DNA of 64,000 nt, taken from positions 1 through 64,000 of the forward strand of contig JBGAUW010000017.1 in the NCBI GenBank assembly GCA_044228435.1, given 5' to 3'. Source of the stretch: Bog-950 sp044228435. GTDB lineage: Bacteria; Bacteroidota; Bacteroidia; Chitinophagales; LD1. The notes under the pieces were generated by a model. It ran no database searches. It was not told the DNA's origin and saw only the letters and a program-made list of their open reading frames with translations. Numbering within the stretch: the first letter of the stretch is position 1; each line of letters begins with the position of its first letter. This document shows positions 1 to 9,892 of this stretch, in pieces. The position numbers and the translations under genes were made by a program.

Positions 1-1
1 T

Positions 2-1543
2 GAGCCGGAATGCGCACTTGCTTATACTCGTGTAAGTTCTAAAGAGCAATTTTTGACAAACGGAAGCATAGAAACACAATTGAAGCTGGTAAACGCTCTA
101 TCTGTGTCTATGAAGATTCCCATTGAAGAACAGTTTGGTGGGACTTATGAATCGGCTAAATCGGAAGAGCGCAAAGAGTTTCAGCGTATGATGAGTTTTA
201 TCGCTAAATCCAAAAAGAACATCAAATACATTTTTGTTTCAGACCATGATAGATTTTCTCGTACTGGAGGTAACGCTATTCATATTGCTAGCCAGCTACG
301 TTTGAAACAGATACAAATAGTCGCTGCATCTTCTCCACTCAACACATTAAATCCGACCGGTGCCTTTCAACAGGATTTAATGCTGTTGATGTCTGCTTTT
401 GACAACCACATGAGAAAGGAAAAATGTGTAAGAGGAATGAAGCAGAAATATGAGAAGGGGCTATACTTTGGCAGGCCTCCGTTGGGCTATGACTGCATCC
501 GCGTTAACGGGGAAAGCAAAATTATTATTAACGAAAAAGGTAAATTGATAGCGAAAGCTTTTAAGTGGAAAGCAGAAGGCAAACAAACCACAGTGCAGAT
601 TACCAAAAGACTGAATAAGTTAGGCTTTTCTATTACTGACAAAAAAATGGGTTGGGTATTTAAAAACGTATTCTATTGTGGCTTATTAAATAATAAGCTT
701 TTAGGTGCAGCGGTAATAGAAGGAGCCAATTGGGAACCGCTTGTTTCAAGGCAGATTTTCTTGAAGGCTAATATTGTATTAGCTAATAACAGAACAAAAT
801 TTGAAAATCGTAAAGAAGATGATTCTATCCCTTTACGGCATTTAATTCATTGCGAAAAATGTAAGAAGCCATTCACCGCATACATCGTAAAAAAGAAAAG
901 GCTCTACTACTACAAGTGCAATACGACTGGCTGTAAGAGTAACAAAAGCGCCAAAGAAGTACATAGCAAATTCGAAATGTTGTTAGATCAATTTAAAATT
1001 GATCCGCGTTATACAAATATTGTTACTAAACAATTGAAGCAGTCATTTATTAAACTTGATCAATCACTAAAGGAAAAACAAGGTGAACATAGTAACAGAA
1101 AAAAACAGTTACTACAAAAAATAGATAAGGTGGAGGAGCGCTTTATAAACGAAGAAATAACCAAGGATTTATACGATAAATTTAGAAAAAAGTACGAAGA
1201 GGAATTGCAAGAAATAACTGGTGAAAATTCGGATAACCTGATGAACTTATCGAACCTCGAAAATTTGATTAAACAGGCAATTGAAAAAACACAGAATCTA
1301 AGCCAGTATTGGGTTTCAGCATCATTTTATAAAAAACAAGCTATACAAAAAGCTATATTTCCTGATAAAATATACCTACATGCCGAAAAAGGCACTTATC
1401 GAACCACAAAAGTAAATGAAGCGTTAACGTTAATTTCAAGCCTGGCAAGGGTTTCAGACGATTTAAAAAGAGGGATCCCTTCAACAAAAATGAAGGAATC
1501 CCACCAAGTGGAGTTGGTGGGAATCGAACCCACGTCCGGATAA
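2..1543 (+). CDS. Large serine recombinase (5' end outside window)
   Basis: Site-specific DNA recombinase of the large serine family, the kind that integrates and excises mobile elements. The frame is open to the left edge: before the first ATG at 53 it already encodes the resolvase catalytic strand (ALAYTRVSSKEQ, with the likely nucleophile Ser about 12 codons in), so the true start lies upstream. After the catalytic domain come a Recombinase domain (about residues 150-260), a zinc ribbon with two Cys pairs (CEKC and CNTTGC, about 285-315) and a long lysine-rich coiled coil. The C-terminal tail (GIEPTSG) is a reverse read of the ssrA T-arm, and the stop lies inside ssrA. The natural C-terminus is probably near RVSDDLKRG; the rest is fused at the integration junction or simply reads through. 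Family call is firm; the exact ends are not. Confidence 0.9.
   Translation, partial: EPECALAYTRVSSKEQFLTNGSIETQLKLVNALSVSMKIPIEEQFGGTYESAKSEERKEFQRMMSFIAKSKKNIKYIFVSDHDRFSRTGGNAIHIASQLRLKQIQIVAASSPLNTLNPTGAFQQDLMLLMSAFDNHMRKEKCVRGMKQKYEKGLYFGRPPLGYDCIRVNGESKIIINEKGKLIAKAFKWKAEGKQTTVQITKRLNKLGFSITDKKMGWVFKNVFYCGLLNNKLLGAAVIEGANWEPLVSRQIFLKANIVLANNRTKFENRKEDDSIPLRHLIHCEKCKKPFTAYIVKKKRLYYYKCNTTGCKSNKSAKEVHSKFEMLLDQFKIDPRYTNIVTKQLKQSFIKLDQSLKEKQGEHSNRKKQLLQKIDKVEERFINEEITKDLYDKFRKKYEEELQEITGENSDNLMNLSNLENLIKQAIEKTQNLSQYWVSASFYKKQAIQKAIFPDKIYLHAEKGTYRTTKVNEALTLISSLARVSDDLKRGIPSTKMKESHQVELVGIEPTSG
1465..1503 (-). terminator. Rho-independent terminator of ssrA
   Basis: Read on the minus strand just after the tmRNA 3' end: a 12-bp stem with one mismatch (GGGATTCCTTCA pairing with TGAAGGGATCCC), a 7-nt loop, then TCTTTTT. 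It lies wholly inside the recombinase reading frame on the other strand. Confidence 0.75.
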
Positions 1544-1876
1544 GTTGGCGATAAACTTTCTACGATGCGTAGTTACTTATTGATTTGTCGGAATAGGGCA
1601 GGATAAGTAACCCTCCAACCTTCTTCTTACATCCGTCGTTCATACAGCTTAAAGTGGATGAAACTTTAAACGTACGTTACCAGTTTTTGGTTGCCAGTGC
1701 GCTGTGTATGGTACCTCAAGCGCAGGGCAAATGGTGGTTAATCTCTAAGATTAAGCAGCCATGGCGTAGCTAGGCTCGCCGTTTGAAATTTGTTGCATAA
1801 TGGATTAACGTGGTTATTATACACCCACGGCACGCCGGTTTACCTACAAGGCCTCCCGTCAATTCCAATCAACCCC
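1509..1876 (-). ncRNA. ssrA: tmRNA (transfer-messenger RNA)
   Basis: Rescues stalled ribosomes. The 5' end GGGGTTGATTGGAATTGACG and the 3' T-arm GGGTTCGATTCCC are the conserved tRNA-like parts. GGGGTTG pairs with CAACTCC as a 7-bp acceptor stem with one G-U pair, followed by a discriminator A. The next bases are CTT, so CCA is not encoded. The tag frame ends GGC GAG CCT AGC TAC GCC ATG GCT GCT TAA, giving a tag ending GEPSYAMAA, of the same form as other Bacteroidota tags ending in ALAA or AMAA. The exact resume codon (GGC, or AAC before it) is not certain. A serine recombinase gene abuts and overlaps the 3' end, marking it as an integration site. Confidence 0.93.
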
Positions 1877-1960
1877 GTTTGAGAATGCGGAACGCAGAAT
1901 TTTGATTCCGGAATGAAATCCAATATTCATTATTCAGCCTTCTACTTTCAAAGAACAATG

Positions 1961-1968
1961 CAAAGATA
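1961..1968 (-). promoter_or_regulatory. Bacteroidota -7 box for ssrA
   Basis: On the minus strand TATCTTTG exactly matches the Bacteroidota -7 consensus TAnnTTTG. It lies about 85 nt upstream of the mature tmRNA 5' end, leaving a leader that RNase P would remove. No clear -33 TTTG was found at the ideal spacing. Confidence 0.5.
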
Positions 1969-2156
1969 GTGAATTGTAATGGCATACCAGTTAAAAGTGA
2001 CTAAAAACGCCTTGAACAGGTATGTTTTAATTTGAAAATGTCCTCTCACCGCGCCTTTTAGTTAACCCTTGCTAATGCAGTTACCTGGCTTTGAACATGT
2101 ATAAAAACCACAAACTGCTGCATTTTACCTGCGGGCGTTGCCGTATATTTGATAGT

Positions 2157-5100
2157 ATGAAAGGAATTGTTGTGGCAAAAATGTTCTTACTGTGGTTTAT
2201 ACTATTGCTGGCCGGCAGTTTGCGGGCCGCCATTGTTATAGATTCGGCAAGCACACGGCCCAGCAATTGCGCTAATGATGGCACCCTTACCATACATGCC
2301 CGAAGCAGTTCGCCCCTGTTGTATGCCATTATAAACGGGCCCGATATACGGCCTGCGCAAAGCGGCAATCAGTTTGGCGGTTTGCCCATAGGCACCTACC
2401 AGGTAATGGTAACCAACTTTGCCAACGATAGCGCCTTTACCAATATTACAATAAACGGCAATTATGTGTTTCCCGATTTTACGCCTACGTTTACAAACCC
2501 CATCTGCCCCGGCTCTGCTACCGGCACCATTACCGGTAATGCTAACGCAACCAGTGGCAGGCCTCCCTACACCTGGGAAATTACCAATACCAATACCGGT
2601 GTAACAGCCACACAAGCCACCGATACTTTTACAGCACTAAGCGCCGGCGATTATCGCATCCGGCAGTTCGATTCGTGCCAAAGCTTTGCCACCCGTTACG
2701 TTACCCTTACCAATCCGGGAACTACCTTTACCATACCCAGCGATGTGTATTATACTATGATAGCCTGCGACACCACAGTATTATCTGTGCAGGTGTATAA
2801 AACGAATACGTATTGGAGCACCCCGTTTATTGTAAACGTATACCTGGGCGGTGTAACTAAAACCGATACCTTTTACCCTGCGCTTACAACAGCCGATATT
2901 GCCTGGTATTTTTTTGATACCATACCCGGTGTATCGCTTGGTGCAGGTGGCTACTTATCCGTAACCAACGGCTGCGGCGAAACCGTATATAAATCACTTA
3001 GTATTGACCAGTGGGATGCCCGTGCAGAATTTTACCCTACTACCGATAGTTGCATACCACGTGTAAGGGTTAGTTATGGCCTGGGTAATAATTACTTTTC
3101 TCACACCGCGTTTACACCGCCTATTACAATGGTGGTGCGCGATGTTACAGCGGGCAATACAATGATAGATAGTACCGTTTCAACCTATAGCACAAGTTTC
3201 TTTTATCCTAACAATTATTTTTTAGAATTTAATCACTACTACAGCATGACGGTAACCGATGGCTGCGGGAATTATACACAACGCTTTTTTACAACACCCG
3301 TGCAGGATACTGTAAGCGTAATTGTTGGTAAAGACCACGACGCCTGCCTGGATAGCACCGCTACCGTTAATATTCACTGCTACAATTACTCACCGGCTAC
3401 TACCTGGCTTACCATACTTTCGGGGCCTGCCAGAAGCCGAAGTACCAAACCTTATTTTCAGCATGACGATACGATTATATATCCTGCTACTGGTTTTGTA
3501 AAATATCACTGTTCGGGTTACAGCGCTAACGAAGTTTGTTTTGGGGTAGGCAGCCTGCCCGCCGGCACTTACACGTACCGGGTAGAGGATAGCTGCGGCC
3601 ACATGAAAACAGATACGTTTGTAATTAGAAATGAAAACCTGGTAGCATATAACTACGAACATTCCATCACGAGAGGTTGCCCGGGGCAGAACAAAATAAA
3701 CTATGTAATCCGTTCTACCCGTAGCTATACCATGCAGGATTGGGTGCGTCTTTATCCGCTGGGCTCAACGCAGGCTATAGATAGTATCAATGCCGATTCA
3801 TCCGGATTTGCTAACCTTAATGCGGGTAGCTACCGGCTAGAGTTTTATGTTAACCGGTATCATCATTTCGATCTGCTGGCAAGTAACTTACCATGCAATA
3901 TAGTAACCGATACTATTATAGTGCTTCCTTATCAGCTGCCACGTATTTCGTATGCCACGCAAATAAAATGTAACGGCACCGTTAACGTAGGCCTGTTACC
4001 CGATAGCGCTACCGGCGTGTCGCCATACAATTACGAAATTTTAAGCGGCCCCCAAACGGCACCGGTACAGGCCGATAACTTTTTCACACTAACGCAGCCC
4101 GGCACTTATGTAGCCCGCATTAGCGACACCTGCGGATTTGCGCGCACCTTTACTTTTACTGTAGATACACTTTCGTTCAAACAAATAGTACAGGTTGGCT
4201 CGGGTTGTGCTGGCAACACAGCTACCCTTACCGCACAACATTCACCATACGCCACTTATGTTTGGCAAAGGCCAAACGGCAGTTTCTATACCGGCGACTC
4301 ATTAAGAATTAGCCCTGTTACACCATCCGATTATGGCGTTTACCATATAAGTAAAATAGTGAATGTAAATGCCTGCCGCGATACATTTTACACCACGTAT
4401 ACGCTTACAAGTAATAGTATAGGCAACTTGTACGATACTATATGCGCAGGGCGCAGCCTAACCTTTGCGGGTAACAGCTACAATTCAACCGGAACATATT
4501 ACGACACCATTGCTACCGCCACCTGCGATAGTGTAGTAGCCTGGCACTTAACTGTAACCGCTCCACTGTCAGATACTGTAAGCGCAATCATTTGCCGGGG
4601 AGATACAACAACTTTTCGCGGACGTAAGTATACCTTTACCGGTTTGTTCGGCGATACTGTAAGCACCGCAAGCGGCTGCGACAGCATCCACTTTTTAAAC
4701 CTGAACGTTTTGCCAACTATACAATATGGTTACATGCAAACCATTTGTTTTGGCGATAGTATAAAGCTCGGCTCGAAATACTATACAACTAATGGCCTGT
4801 ATAGCGACACACTAACTGCTACTACCGGGTGCGATAGTGTAAATATTGTAATGCTTACTGTGATACCACAAATAACAACTTCGGCGCAACGCAGCATTTG
4901 CCCCGGACAAACAGTAATAGTAGGCACGCACATGTATAGCACTACCGGTGTTTACCGCGATACATTAACTGCCGCCAGCGGCTGCGACAGCATTCTTGTT
5001 TTAAACCTTACGGTAGAAGTTGAACGCAGAGATTCTGCTTATCGAAGCATCTGCCCCGGCGAAAGTATTACCGTGGGTGTAAATACATATACAGCTACCG

Positions 5101-6302
5101 GAATTTATGCAGATACATTTACGACAGCCTCTGGTTGCGATAGCATACATATTTTAAACCTCACCGTAGCACCACAAAAAACAGATTCTGTTTATCGCAC
5201 AATCTGCCTGGGCGAAAGCATTACAGTAGGCGCTAACACCTATACCGCAACTGGCACATACCGCGATACCTTCACTACTGCCTCCGGCTGCGATAGCATT
5301 CATATTTTAAATTTACGGGTTGCCGCTTACAAATACGATTCTGCTGCCATCAGCCTTTGCTTTGGGCAACAACTAACTTTAGGAACAAATACGTATACCG
5401 CCACGGGTATTTATCGCGATACTTTTACTACCGCTACCTGCGATAGTATTTTTGTATTAAACCTTACCATGCTGCCGCAAATAAAAATTACGGTAAGCCG
5501 CAGTATTTGTTCGGGCCAAAGTATTACAGTAGGCACCAGCACCTACAATACCACCGGTATTTATAACGATACCTTAACGGCTGCCAACGGTTGCGATAGT
5601 ATTTACATTTTAACCTTACAGGTAACCGATGTATTACGCGATTCGGCTACCCTTGCTTTTTGCCAGGGCGATAGCGCCACCCTAAACGGACAAACGTTTA
5701 CGCAAGCAGGATTTTATACAGACACTATAAACAATGGCTTTTGCGATAGCATATTTACATTACAGGTTATTACATATCCTGTCCCATCTATTCATATTAC
5801 CGCCAGCAATGTGAGCGCAGCCCTGGGCGATACTATACAACTAAACGCTACAGACCCATCATTCAACACTTATCAATGGAGCAATAGCGTTTTCAATAAT
5901 GCGCAGATTACGAACCCGGTAGCCACCATTAACCAATCGGGCTGGATTACACTGCAGGTAACCGACTCTAACAACTGCAGCGCTACCGATTCTATCTATA
6001 TTACGGTTCCCGATTGTAATGAATCCATATTTATACCCAATGCCTTTACGCCCAATGGCGATGGGGTAAACGATTTATTACACGTTTACGGCAATTGCAT
6101 ACGCCTGAACAGCTTTTTAATTTTTAACCGCTGGGGAGAAAAAGTGTGGGATAGTGCAGATATTGAACAAGGCTGGAACGGCTTTTATAAAGATGTTGCA
6201 CAACCAATGGCCGTATATGTTTATGTAGTTAACTACTCTCCCCTTTCGCCGGCAAATGCAAACGCCCGCACATTAAAAGGTAGTGTTACGTTGATTAGGT
6301 AA
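2157..6302 (+). CDS. Large secreted repeat protein with T9SS type-B (gliding-motility) sorting domain
   Basis: Very large predicted surface or extracellular protein, about 1381 residues from this start. I chose the ATG at 2157 over the upstream one at 2091 because it gives a clean signal peptide (MKGIVVAKMFLLWFILLLAG). The N-terminal half consists of Ser/Thr/Asp/Cys-rich beta-type segments with SprB-like character. The second half carries about eight tandem repeats of roughly 47 residues (pattern SICPGESITVG...TYTATGIY.DTFTTASGCDSI). The C-terminus (FIPNAFTPNGDGVNDLL ... FNRWGEKVWDS) is the CHU_C / type-B sorting domain recognised by T9SS. Likely an adhesin or motility-related protein; no enzymatic motif is seen. 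The cysteine in each repeat suggests disulphides. Confidence 0.88.
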   Translation: MKGIVVAKMFLLWFILLLAGSLRAAIVIDSASTRPSNCANDGTLTIHARSSSPLLYAIINGPDIRPAQSGNQFGGLPIGTYQVMVTNFANDSAFTNITINGNYVFPDFTPTFTNPICPGSATGTITGNANATSGRPPYTWEITNTNTGVTATQATDTFTALSAGDYRIRQFDSCQSFATRYVTLTNPGTTFTIPSDVYYTMIACDTTVLSVQVYKTNTYWSTPFIVNVYLGGVTKTDTFYPALTTADIAWYFFDTIPGVSLGAGGYLSVTNGCGETVYKSLSIDQWDARAEFYPTTDSCIPRVRVSYGLGNNYFSHTAFTPPITMVVRDVTAGNTMIDSTVSTYSTSFFYPNNYFLEFNHYYSMTVTDGCGNYTQRFFTTPVQDTVSVIVGKDHDACLDSTATVNIHCYNYSPATTWLTILSGPARSRSTKPYFQHDDTIIYPATGFVKYHCSGYSANEVCFGVGSLPAGTYTYRVEDSCGHMKTDTFVIRNENLVAYNYEHSITRGCPGQNKINYVIRSTRSYTMQDWVRLYPLGSTQAIDSINADSSGFANLNAGSYRLEFYVNRYHHFDLLASNLPCNIVTDTIIVLPYQLPRISYATQIKCNGTVNVGLLPDSATGVSPYNYEILSGPQTAPVQADNFFTLTQPGTYVARISDTCGFARTFTFTVDTLSFKQIVQVGSGCAGNTATLTAQHSPYATYVWQRPNGSFYTGDSLRISPVTPSDYGVYHISKIVNVNACRDTFYTTYTLTSNSIGNLYDTICAGRSLTFAGNSYNSTGTYYDTIATATCDSVVAWHLTVTAPLSDTVSAIICRGDTTTFRGRKYTFTGLFGDTVSTASGCDSIHFLNLNVLPTIQYGYMQTICFGDSIKLGSKYYTTNGLYSDTLTATTGCDSVNIVMLTVIPQITTSAQRSICPGQTVIVGTHMYSTTGVYRDTLTAASGCDSILVLNLTVEVERRDSAYRSICPGESITVGVNTYTATGIYADTFTTASGCDSIHILNLTVAPQKTDSVYRTICLGESITVGANTYTATGTYRDTFTTASGCDSIHILNLRVAAYKYDSAAISLCFGQQLTLGTNTYTATGIYRDTFTTATCDSIFVLNLTMLPQIKITVSRSICSGQSITVGTSTYNTTGIYNDTLTAANGCDSIYILTLQVTDVLRDSATLAFCQGDSATLNGQTFTQAGFYTDTINNGFCDSIFTLQVITYPVPSIHITASNVSAALGDTIQLNATDPSFNTYQWSNSVFNNAQITNPVATINQSGWITLQVTDSNNCSATDSIYITVPDCNESIFIPNAFTPNGDGVNDLLHVYGNCIRLNSFLIFNRWGEKVWDSADIEQGWNGFYKDVAQPMAVYVYVVNYSPLSPANANARTLKGSVTLIR

Positions 6303-6339
6303 ACTGCACCCCATTATATATTTAAAAGTATAAAAGTTA

Positions 6340-7008
6340 CTACTTAACCAGCGGCACCAAAGCATATATATAATTCAACTCGAAGCAGATTATGCGTCGG
6401 GCTTTTAGCTGTAAAGCAAAATTGCTTGCAGCAGCAATTTGCTGAATGTGTTCCATATCCACATCCTCGCTGGCTACTATATAAACAACACTATCGGCAT
6501 ATAAATGATTACCTATTTCCGTAAACAACCTGCTAAAATACTCATAGTCTTTCCCTGCAAACCAGGCTTTATCGGCATCATTTTTTGGTGTTTTTTTAAA
6601 GTAGGGCGGGTTAATGGCAATTACATCAAACCGGCGATTGCCAAGGGAAGAAAACAAATCACTTTGTAGCGCTTCTATTTTAATACCGTTGGCAGCAGCG
6701 TTGCCTGCGGTGGTTTCTACTGCCAATGGGTTTATATCTACTGCTGTAACTATGGCGCCTGCACGGGCGGCAGAAAGGGATATAAAACCGCTGCCACTGC
6801 CCAACTCTAAAAACGATTTATTTTTCAAATCCAGCTTTAGCAACTCATCGGCTAAAAAGTGCGTGCTAAAAAACAAACCCGGATGAAACACGCCCACCGG
6901 AATACTTAGTTTTAATTGCCCCTGCCGGTAGGTGCGCGGCGCCGATATTTGCCAAATAGCAAAAGGTTTATAAAACAAAAAGAAAATAGAGCGCAGCAGT
7001 TTTCGCAT
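6340..7008 (-). CDS. Small-domain SAM-dependent methyltransferase (PrmC/HemK-like fold)
   Basis: Class I methyltransferase of 222 residues. It shows SAM motif I ELGSGSG at residues 68-74, the acidic D91 at the end of strand 2 and NPPY at 133-136. NPPY is typical of enzymes that methylate amide or exocyclic nitrogen, such as PrmC and RNA/DNA N-methylases. Its start codon abuts the stop of the upstream radical SAM gene (7009) with no gap, so the two are probably translationally coupled. The substrate is unknown. The genomic setting among surface-polysaccharide genes leaves a sugar, lipid or protein target possible. Confidence 0.8.
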   Translation of the reverse strand: MRKLLRSIFFLFYKPFAIWQISAPRTYRQGQLKLSIPVGVFHPGLFFSTHFLADELLKLDLKNKSFLELGSGSGFISLSAARAGAIVTAVDINPLAVETTAGNAAANGIKIEALQSDLFSSLGNRRFDVIAINPPYFKKTPKNDADKAWFAGKDYEYFSRLFTEIGNHLYADSVVYIVASEDVDMEHIQQIAAASNFALQLKARRIICFELNYIYALVPLVK

Positions 7009-8508
7009 TTAAAAACCTTCTGTTTCGGGTTGGCGATACTTAAATAGCTTTTGCATGGCTTTTACCTCGTAAGGGTAGTTGTAAATTTTACTTTTAAACC
7101 GCAAAGAAGAAACTGCCCGCATCAATCTTCGGCTACCGCTTTTTAAACGTATGTCGGTTACTGTTGGGTAATAACCATTCAATACTGTTTCAAAGTTTTT
7201 TATCTTATCTACCATAGCCGGTGTAAGCCAGGGCGTTAATGGATTTTTGCGCAAATCAAATTTCTCCCAGGCAGGGGCCAGCCAGTCTTCCAATTTTTCA
7301 GGGAAACGGAAACCGCTTTCAATTACCCGCTTATACATGTCGCTGCCTTCGGTAGGCACCGGGCTATACACATATATAATTATTTCGGTAGCAGGGTTGG
7401 CTGCTTTTACTTTGCTTATAAAAGCAATATCCTCATCAATTTGTTGCATTACCTGCGCCGGTGTATCCGCAGGGGTGCCCAACACAAACGAATACTCCGG
7501 TATTATATCAAACTTTTTAAGCCTTGCAGCAAAAGCCAGTATCTGCGCCCCGGTTTGTTTGCCTCCCTTATCCATGCGCTTCAGTATCTCATCGTTACCG
7601 GTTTCGGCGCCAAAAAAAATCATCCGGCAACCGGCACGGCGCAACAACGCCAGCGACTCATCGCTGTATTTATCCATGGTATCAATACGCGCTTCGCCCC
7701 ACCATATCATCCCTTCATGCTCTATCAACCTTGCAAATTCAACAGTGCGCTTTTCACTTACAAAAAAGTTATTGTCGTGGAACTCGATAGCCGTAGCGCC
7801 ATATGTATCCTTTAAATACTTTACATCTTTATAAATGCGTTCGGCGCTTTGCCCCTTCCACTTAGCCTGGTAAATGGGCACCACTGCGCAAAACGAACAG
7901 GTAAAAGGGCAACCAAAGCTACTGTGGTAAGCAATGGTTTTGCTACCCAAAAAACTTTTACCTAAATAATTTTGCAGGGGATAAAAAGTATTCAGCTTTT
8001 GGTACGGCAATGGGGGTAGAGAGTCTAAATCGTATAGCGCATCCTTTTTAGTAATAATCGTAGCACCATCTTTATTAAATATAAGGTTGCCTATTTCAGC
8101 CAGCGGTAAGTTATTCTCCCACGCCTTTAGCAGTGCCGGAAAAGCAAAATCTCCGGGGCCGTTAATTACCACATCTACAAAGCCAGAGGTCATTACACTT
8201 TTATACTGGTTGCTGGCAAAGTAGCCACCCCATACAATTTTTACTTGCGGAAAAGTTTGCCTTATTTTTTGGGTTATAGGTATAGCCTGCCTTAGCTGCG
8301 GGCCGGGCATTACTGTGCTACCAAAGTATTTAAACTGCCCCGTTTGCAGGTAACTTAAAATTTTGGGCCAGGGGTCAGTTTCGCGGTTTCCATCTACAAT
8401 TACCCAGTCGTGCGTATGGTTAATGCTGGCCGCCACCTGCAGCACGCTGTTAGGTATACGCGCCTGGTGGTTATTACTACGTGGGTTAAACAGAAGAACC
8501 TTATTCAC
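7009..8508 (-). CDS. B12-binding-domain radical SAM protein
   Basis: Predicted cobalamin-dependent radical SAM enzyme, 499 residues. Residues 1 to about 140 look like the Rossmann-type B12-binding domain. The 4Fe-4S ligands are C200, C204 and C207 in GCPFTCSFC. A HNNFF region, a GAETGNDEIL segment and a VLGTPADT segment follow, as is usual in this family. Members methylate unactivated carbons or perform ring rearrangements in lipid, antibiotic and cofactor pathways. The gene is upstream of, and contiguous with, the methyltransferase at 6340-7008 and downstream of an O-antigen-ligase-like gene, so a polysaccharide or lipid modification role is likely but unproven. Confidence 0.85.
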   Translation of the reverse strand: MNKVLLFNPRSNNHQARIPNSVLQVAASINHTHDWVIVDGNRETDPWPKILSYLQTGQFKYFGSTVMPGPQLRQAIPITQKIRQTFPQVKIVWGGYFASNQYKSVMTSGFVDVVINGPGDFAFPALLKAWENNLPLAEIGNLIFNKDGATIITKKDALYDLDSLPPLPYQKLNTFYPLQNYLGKSFLGSKTIAYHSSFGCPFTCSFCAVVPIYQAKWKGQSAERIYKDVKYLKDTYGATAIEFHDNNFFVSEKRTVEFARLIEHEGMIWWGEARIDTMDKYSDESLALLRRAGCRMIFFGAETGNDEILKRMDKGGKQTGAQILAFAARLKKFDIIPEYSFVLGTPADTPAQVMQQIDEDIAFISKVKAANPATEIIIYVYSPVPTEGSDMYKRVIESGFRFPEKLEDWLAPAWEKFDLRKNPLTPWLTPAMVDKIKNFETVLNGYYPTVTDIRLKSGSRRLMRAVSSLRFKSKIYNYPYEVKAMQKLFKYRQPETEGF

Positions 8509-8567
8509 TTGCTATAAATGCTCATTTAAATACTGTGGGTAATTGCATACTACAAAGTAGCAATATT

Positions 8568-9884
8568 TTAATTAAAGCCCTCCTCTTCTACTTTAGGCAC
8601 ACCAGCCGACCGCCACATAACAGCAGCCATACACACCCACACCATACCCGAAAGTTTATCATCATGCATTAAGTTGTTTACCAGCAAATGCAGCCAGGCA
8701 GTAAGCAAGGCAAAAAACACAAACAGAAAAAACAGGTTCTGCCGGCGCACATATATTTTAAGCGCCATTATAAGCGAGCACCCTACAATACATAGCCAAA
8801 GTAAAAAACCAGGCAATCCTAAATCGACAAACATCTCTAAATACTCCGAGTGCGAATTACCGCCAGTGCCCTTTCGTTTAATGCCTACCGGGTTGGCGTG
8901 GCTTATACGGGTCATATCCTCTGGCTTTTGGTAACTGGTATAGTTGTATTTAAATCCGTTGTTGCCCCAACCTGTAACAGGGCGTTCGGCTATCATACGT
9001 AAGGCACATTTATATCGGTTAAGCCGTTCGCGGTTAGCTACATCATAAGTCCAGTTAAAAGCCGATAAAAACTGGTTGCTAACCGTAGTGTTTTTTACCA
9101 TCTCTTTTTTTTGCGCATAGTAACTAAACGCCGCCGTTACCGAAAGCAATACAACGAACGATGCCGCAATGGCATACAACATTTTTTTTACATTATTACC
9201 CGAAAGGTAAATAGCAGCCGTTAATACACCGGCCACCAGCACGCTTAACCAGGCCGCGCGCGAAAACGACATAAACAAACCAATGCACAACAACGCAGCT
9301 AATGCAAAAGCAGGTATTCGTGTATTGTAAATGGCGGTAATTTTTACCGGCCTTATAGTAAAGTAAAGGGCAAAGGGCAACAAAAAGGCAATGCAGGCGC
9401 CATACAAAGTATGGTCGTTATAAAAAGGCCACAGGGCCGCCAGCGAAAACGATATAACAAAGTTCAGTTCGGCGGCATGGTACCAGCCCCGCAATAGCAT
9501 AGGCACAAAGGCCAGGCAGTAGGCAGCAAATAAGTATAAAACTAACTTAGGGTATTTGCCCAACATTAAAAACATACCCAGGCCAAACACCAGCCAGTGC
9601 AGGGTTTCTATAAACGTATACTTGGCCGATATAACAGTATTTTCGGCAAACAGGCAATCTAACCAACTCCATGCAAGGTAAAGGTTTATAAAAATAAAAA
9701 GCGGATTAGTAACATAAGGCCGAACGGCAGCTATCAATTGCGGGGCATTAAACAGTAAAAGCGCTGCTATTAATAGTTGCAACGGTTCGCCGGGTAACAT
9801 TATACCAAACCCCAACGACACATCATCCACCGAAAACGGCAGCAAAAAAAACAACAGCAAATACAAATATTTAAGCAGGCGCAT
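8568..9884 (-). CDS. O-antigen ligase / Wzy-type polysaccharide polymerase family membrane protein
   Basis: Integral membrane protein of 438 residues with about ten to twelve hydrophobic segments. The periplasmic part contains the family features ITGWGNNGF-like (VTGWGNNGF) and HSEYLEMFVDLGLPGFLLWL, the Wzy_C signature in which a conserved His precedes an acidic/aromatic stretch. Enzymes of this family polymerise O-units or ligate them to a lipid carrier. The glycosyltransferase at 9893-11056 ends only 8 bp upstream of this start, so the two are co-transcribed. A second family member with a TPR tail lies at 15440-17275. Confidence 0.82.
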   Translation of the reverse strand: MRLLKYLYLLLFFLLPFSVDDVSLGFGIMLPGEPLQLLIAALLLFNAPQLIAAVRPYVTNPLFIFINLYLAWSWLDCLFAENTVISAKYTFIETLHWLVFGLGMFLMLGKYPKLVLYLFAAYCLAFVPMLLRGWYHAAELNFVISFSLAALWPFYNDHTLYGACIAFLLPFALYFTIRPVKITAIYNTRIPAFALAALLCIGLFMSFSRAAWLSVLVAGVLTAAIYLSGNNVKKMLYAIAASFVVLLSVTAAFSYYAQKKEMVKNTTVSNQFLSAFNWTYDVANRERLNRYKCALRMIAERPVTGWGNNGFKYNYTSYQKPEDMTRISHANPVGIKRKGTGGNSHSEYLEMFVDLGLPGFLLWLCIVGCSLIMALKIYVRRQNLFFLFVFFALLTAWLHLLVNNLMHDDKLSGMVWVCMAAVMWRSAGVPKVEEEGFN

Positions 9885-9892
9885 GGGTTGGC

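Noticed and set aside
1485..1543. C-terminal tail of the serine recombinase as real protein sequence
   Set aside because: It is the reverse read of the ssrA terminator and T-arm; the tail is more likely a junction artefact than a selected domain.
2081..2615. Minus-strand frames opposite the start of the first T9SS protein
   Set aside because: They overlap the signal peptide and first domain of a clear gene and have no family resemblance.
4440..5760. Regularly spaced repeats as a CRISPR array
   Set aside because: They are in-frame protein repeats of about 140 bp inside an open frame, with no short conserved repeat and spacer pattern and no cas genes.
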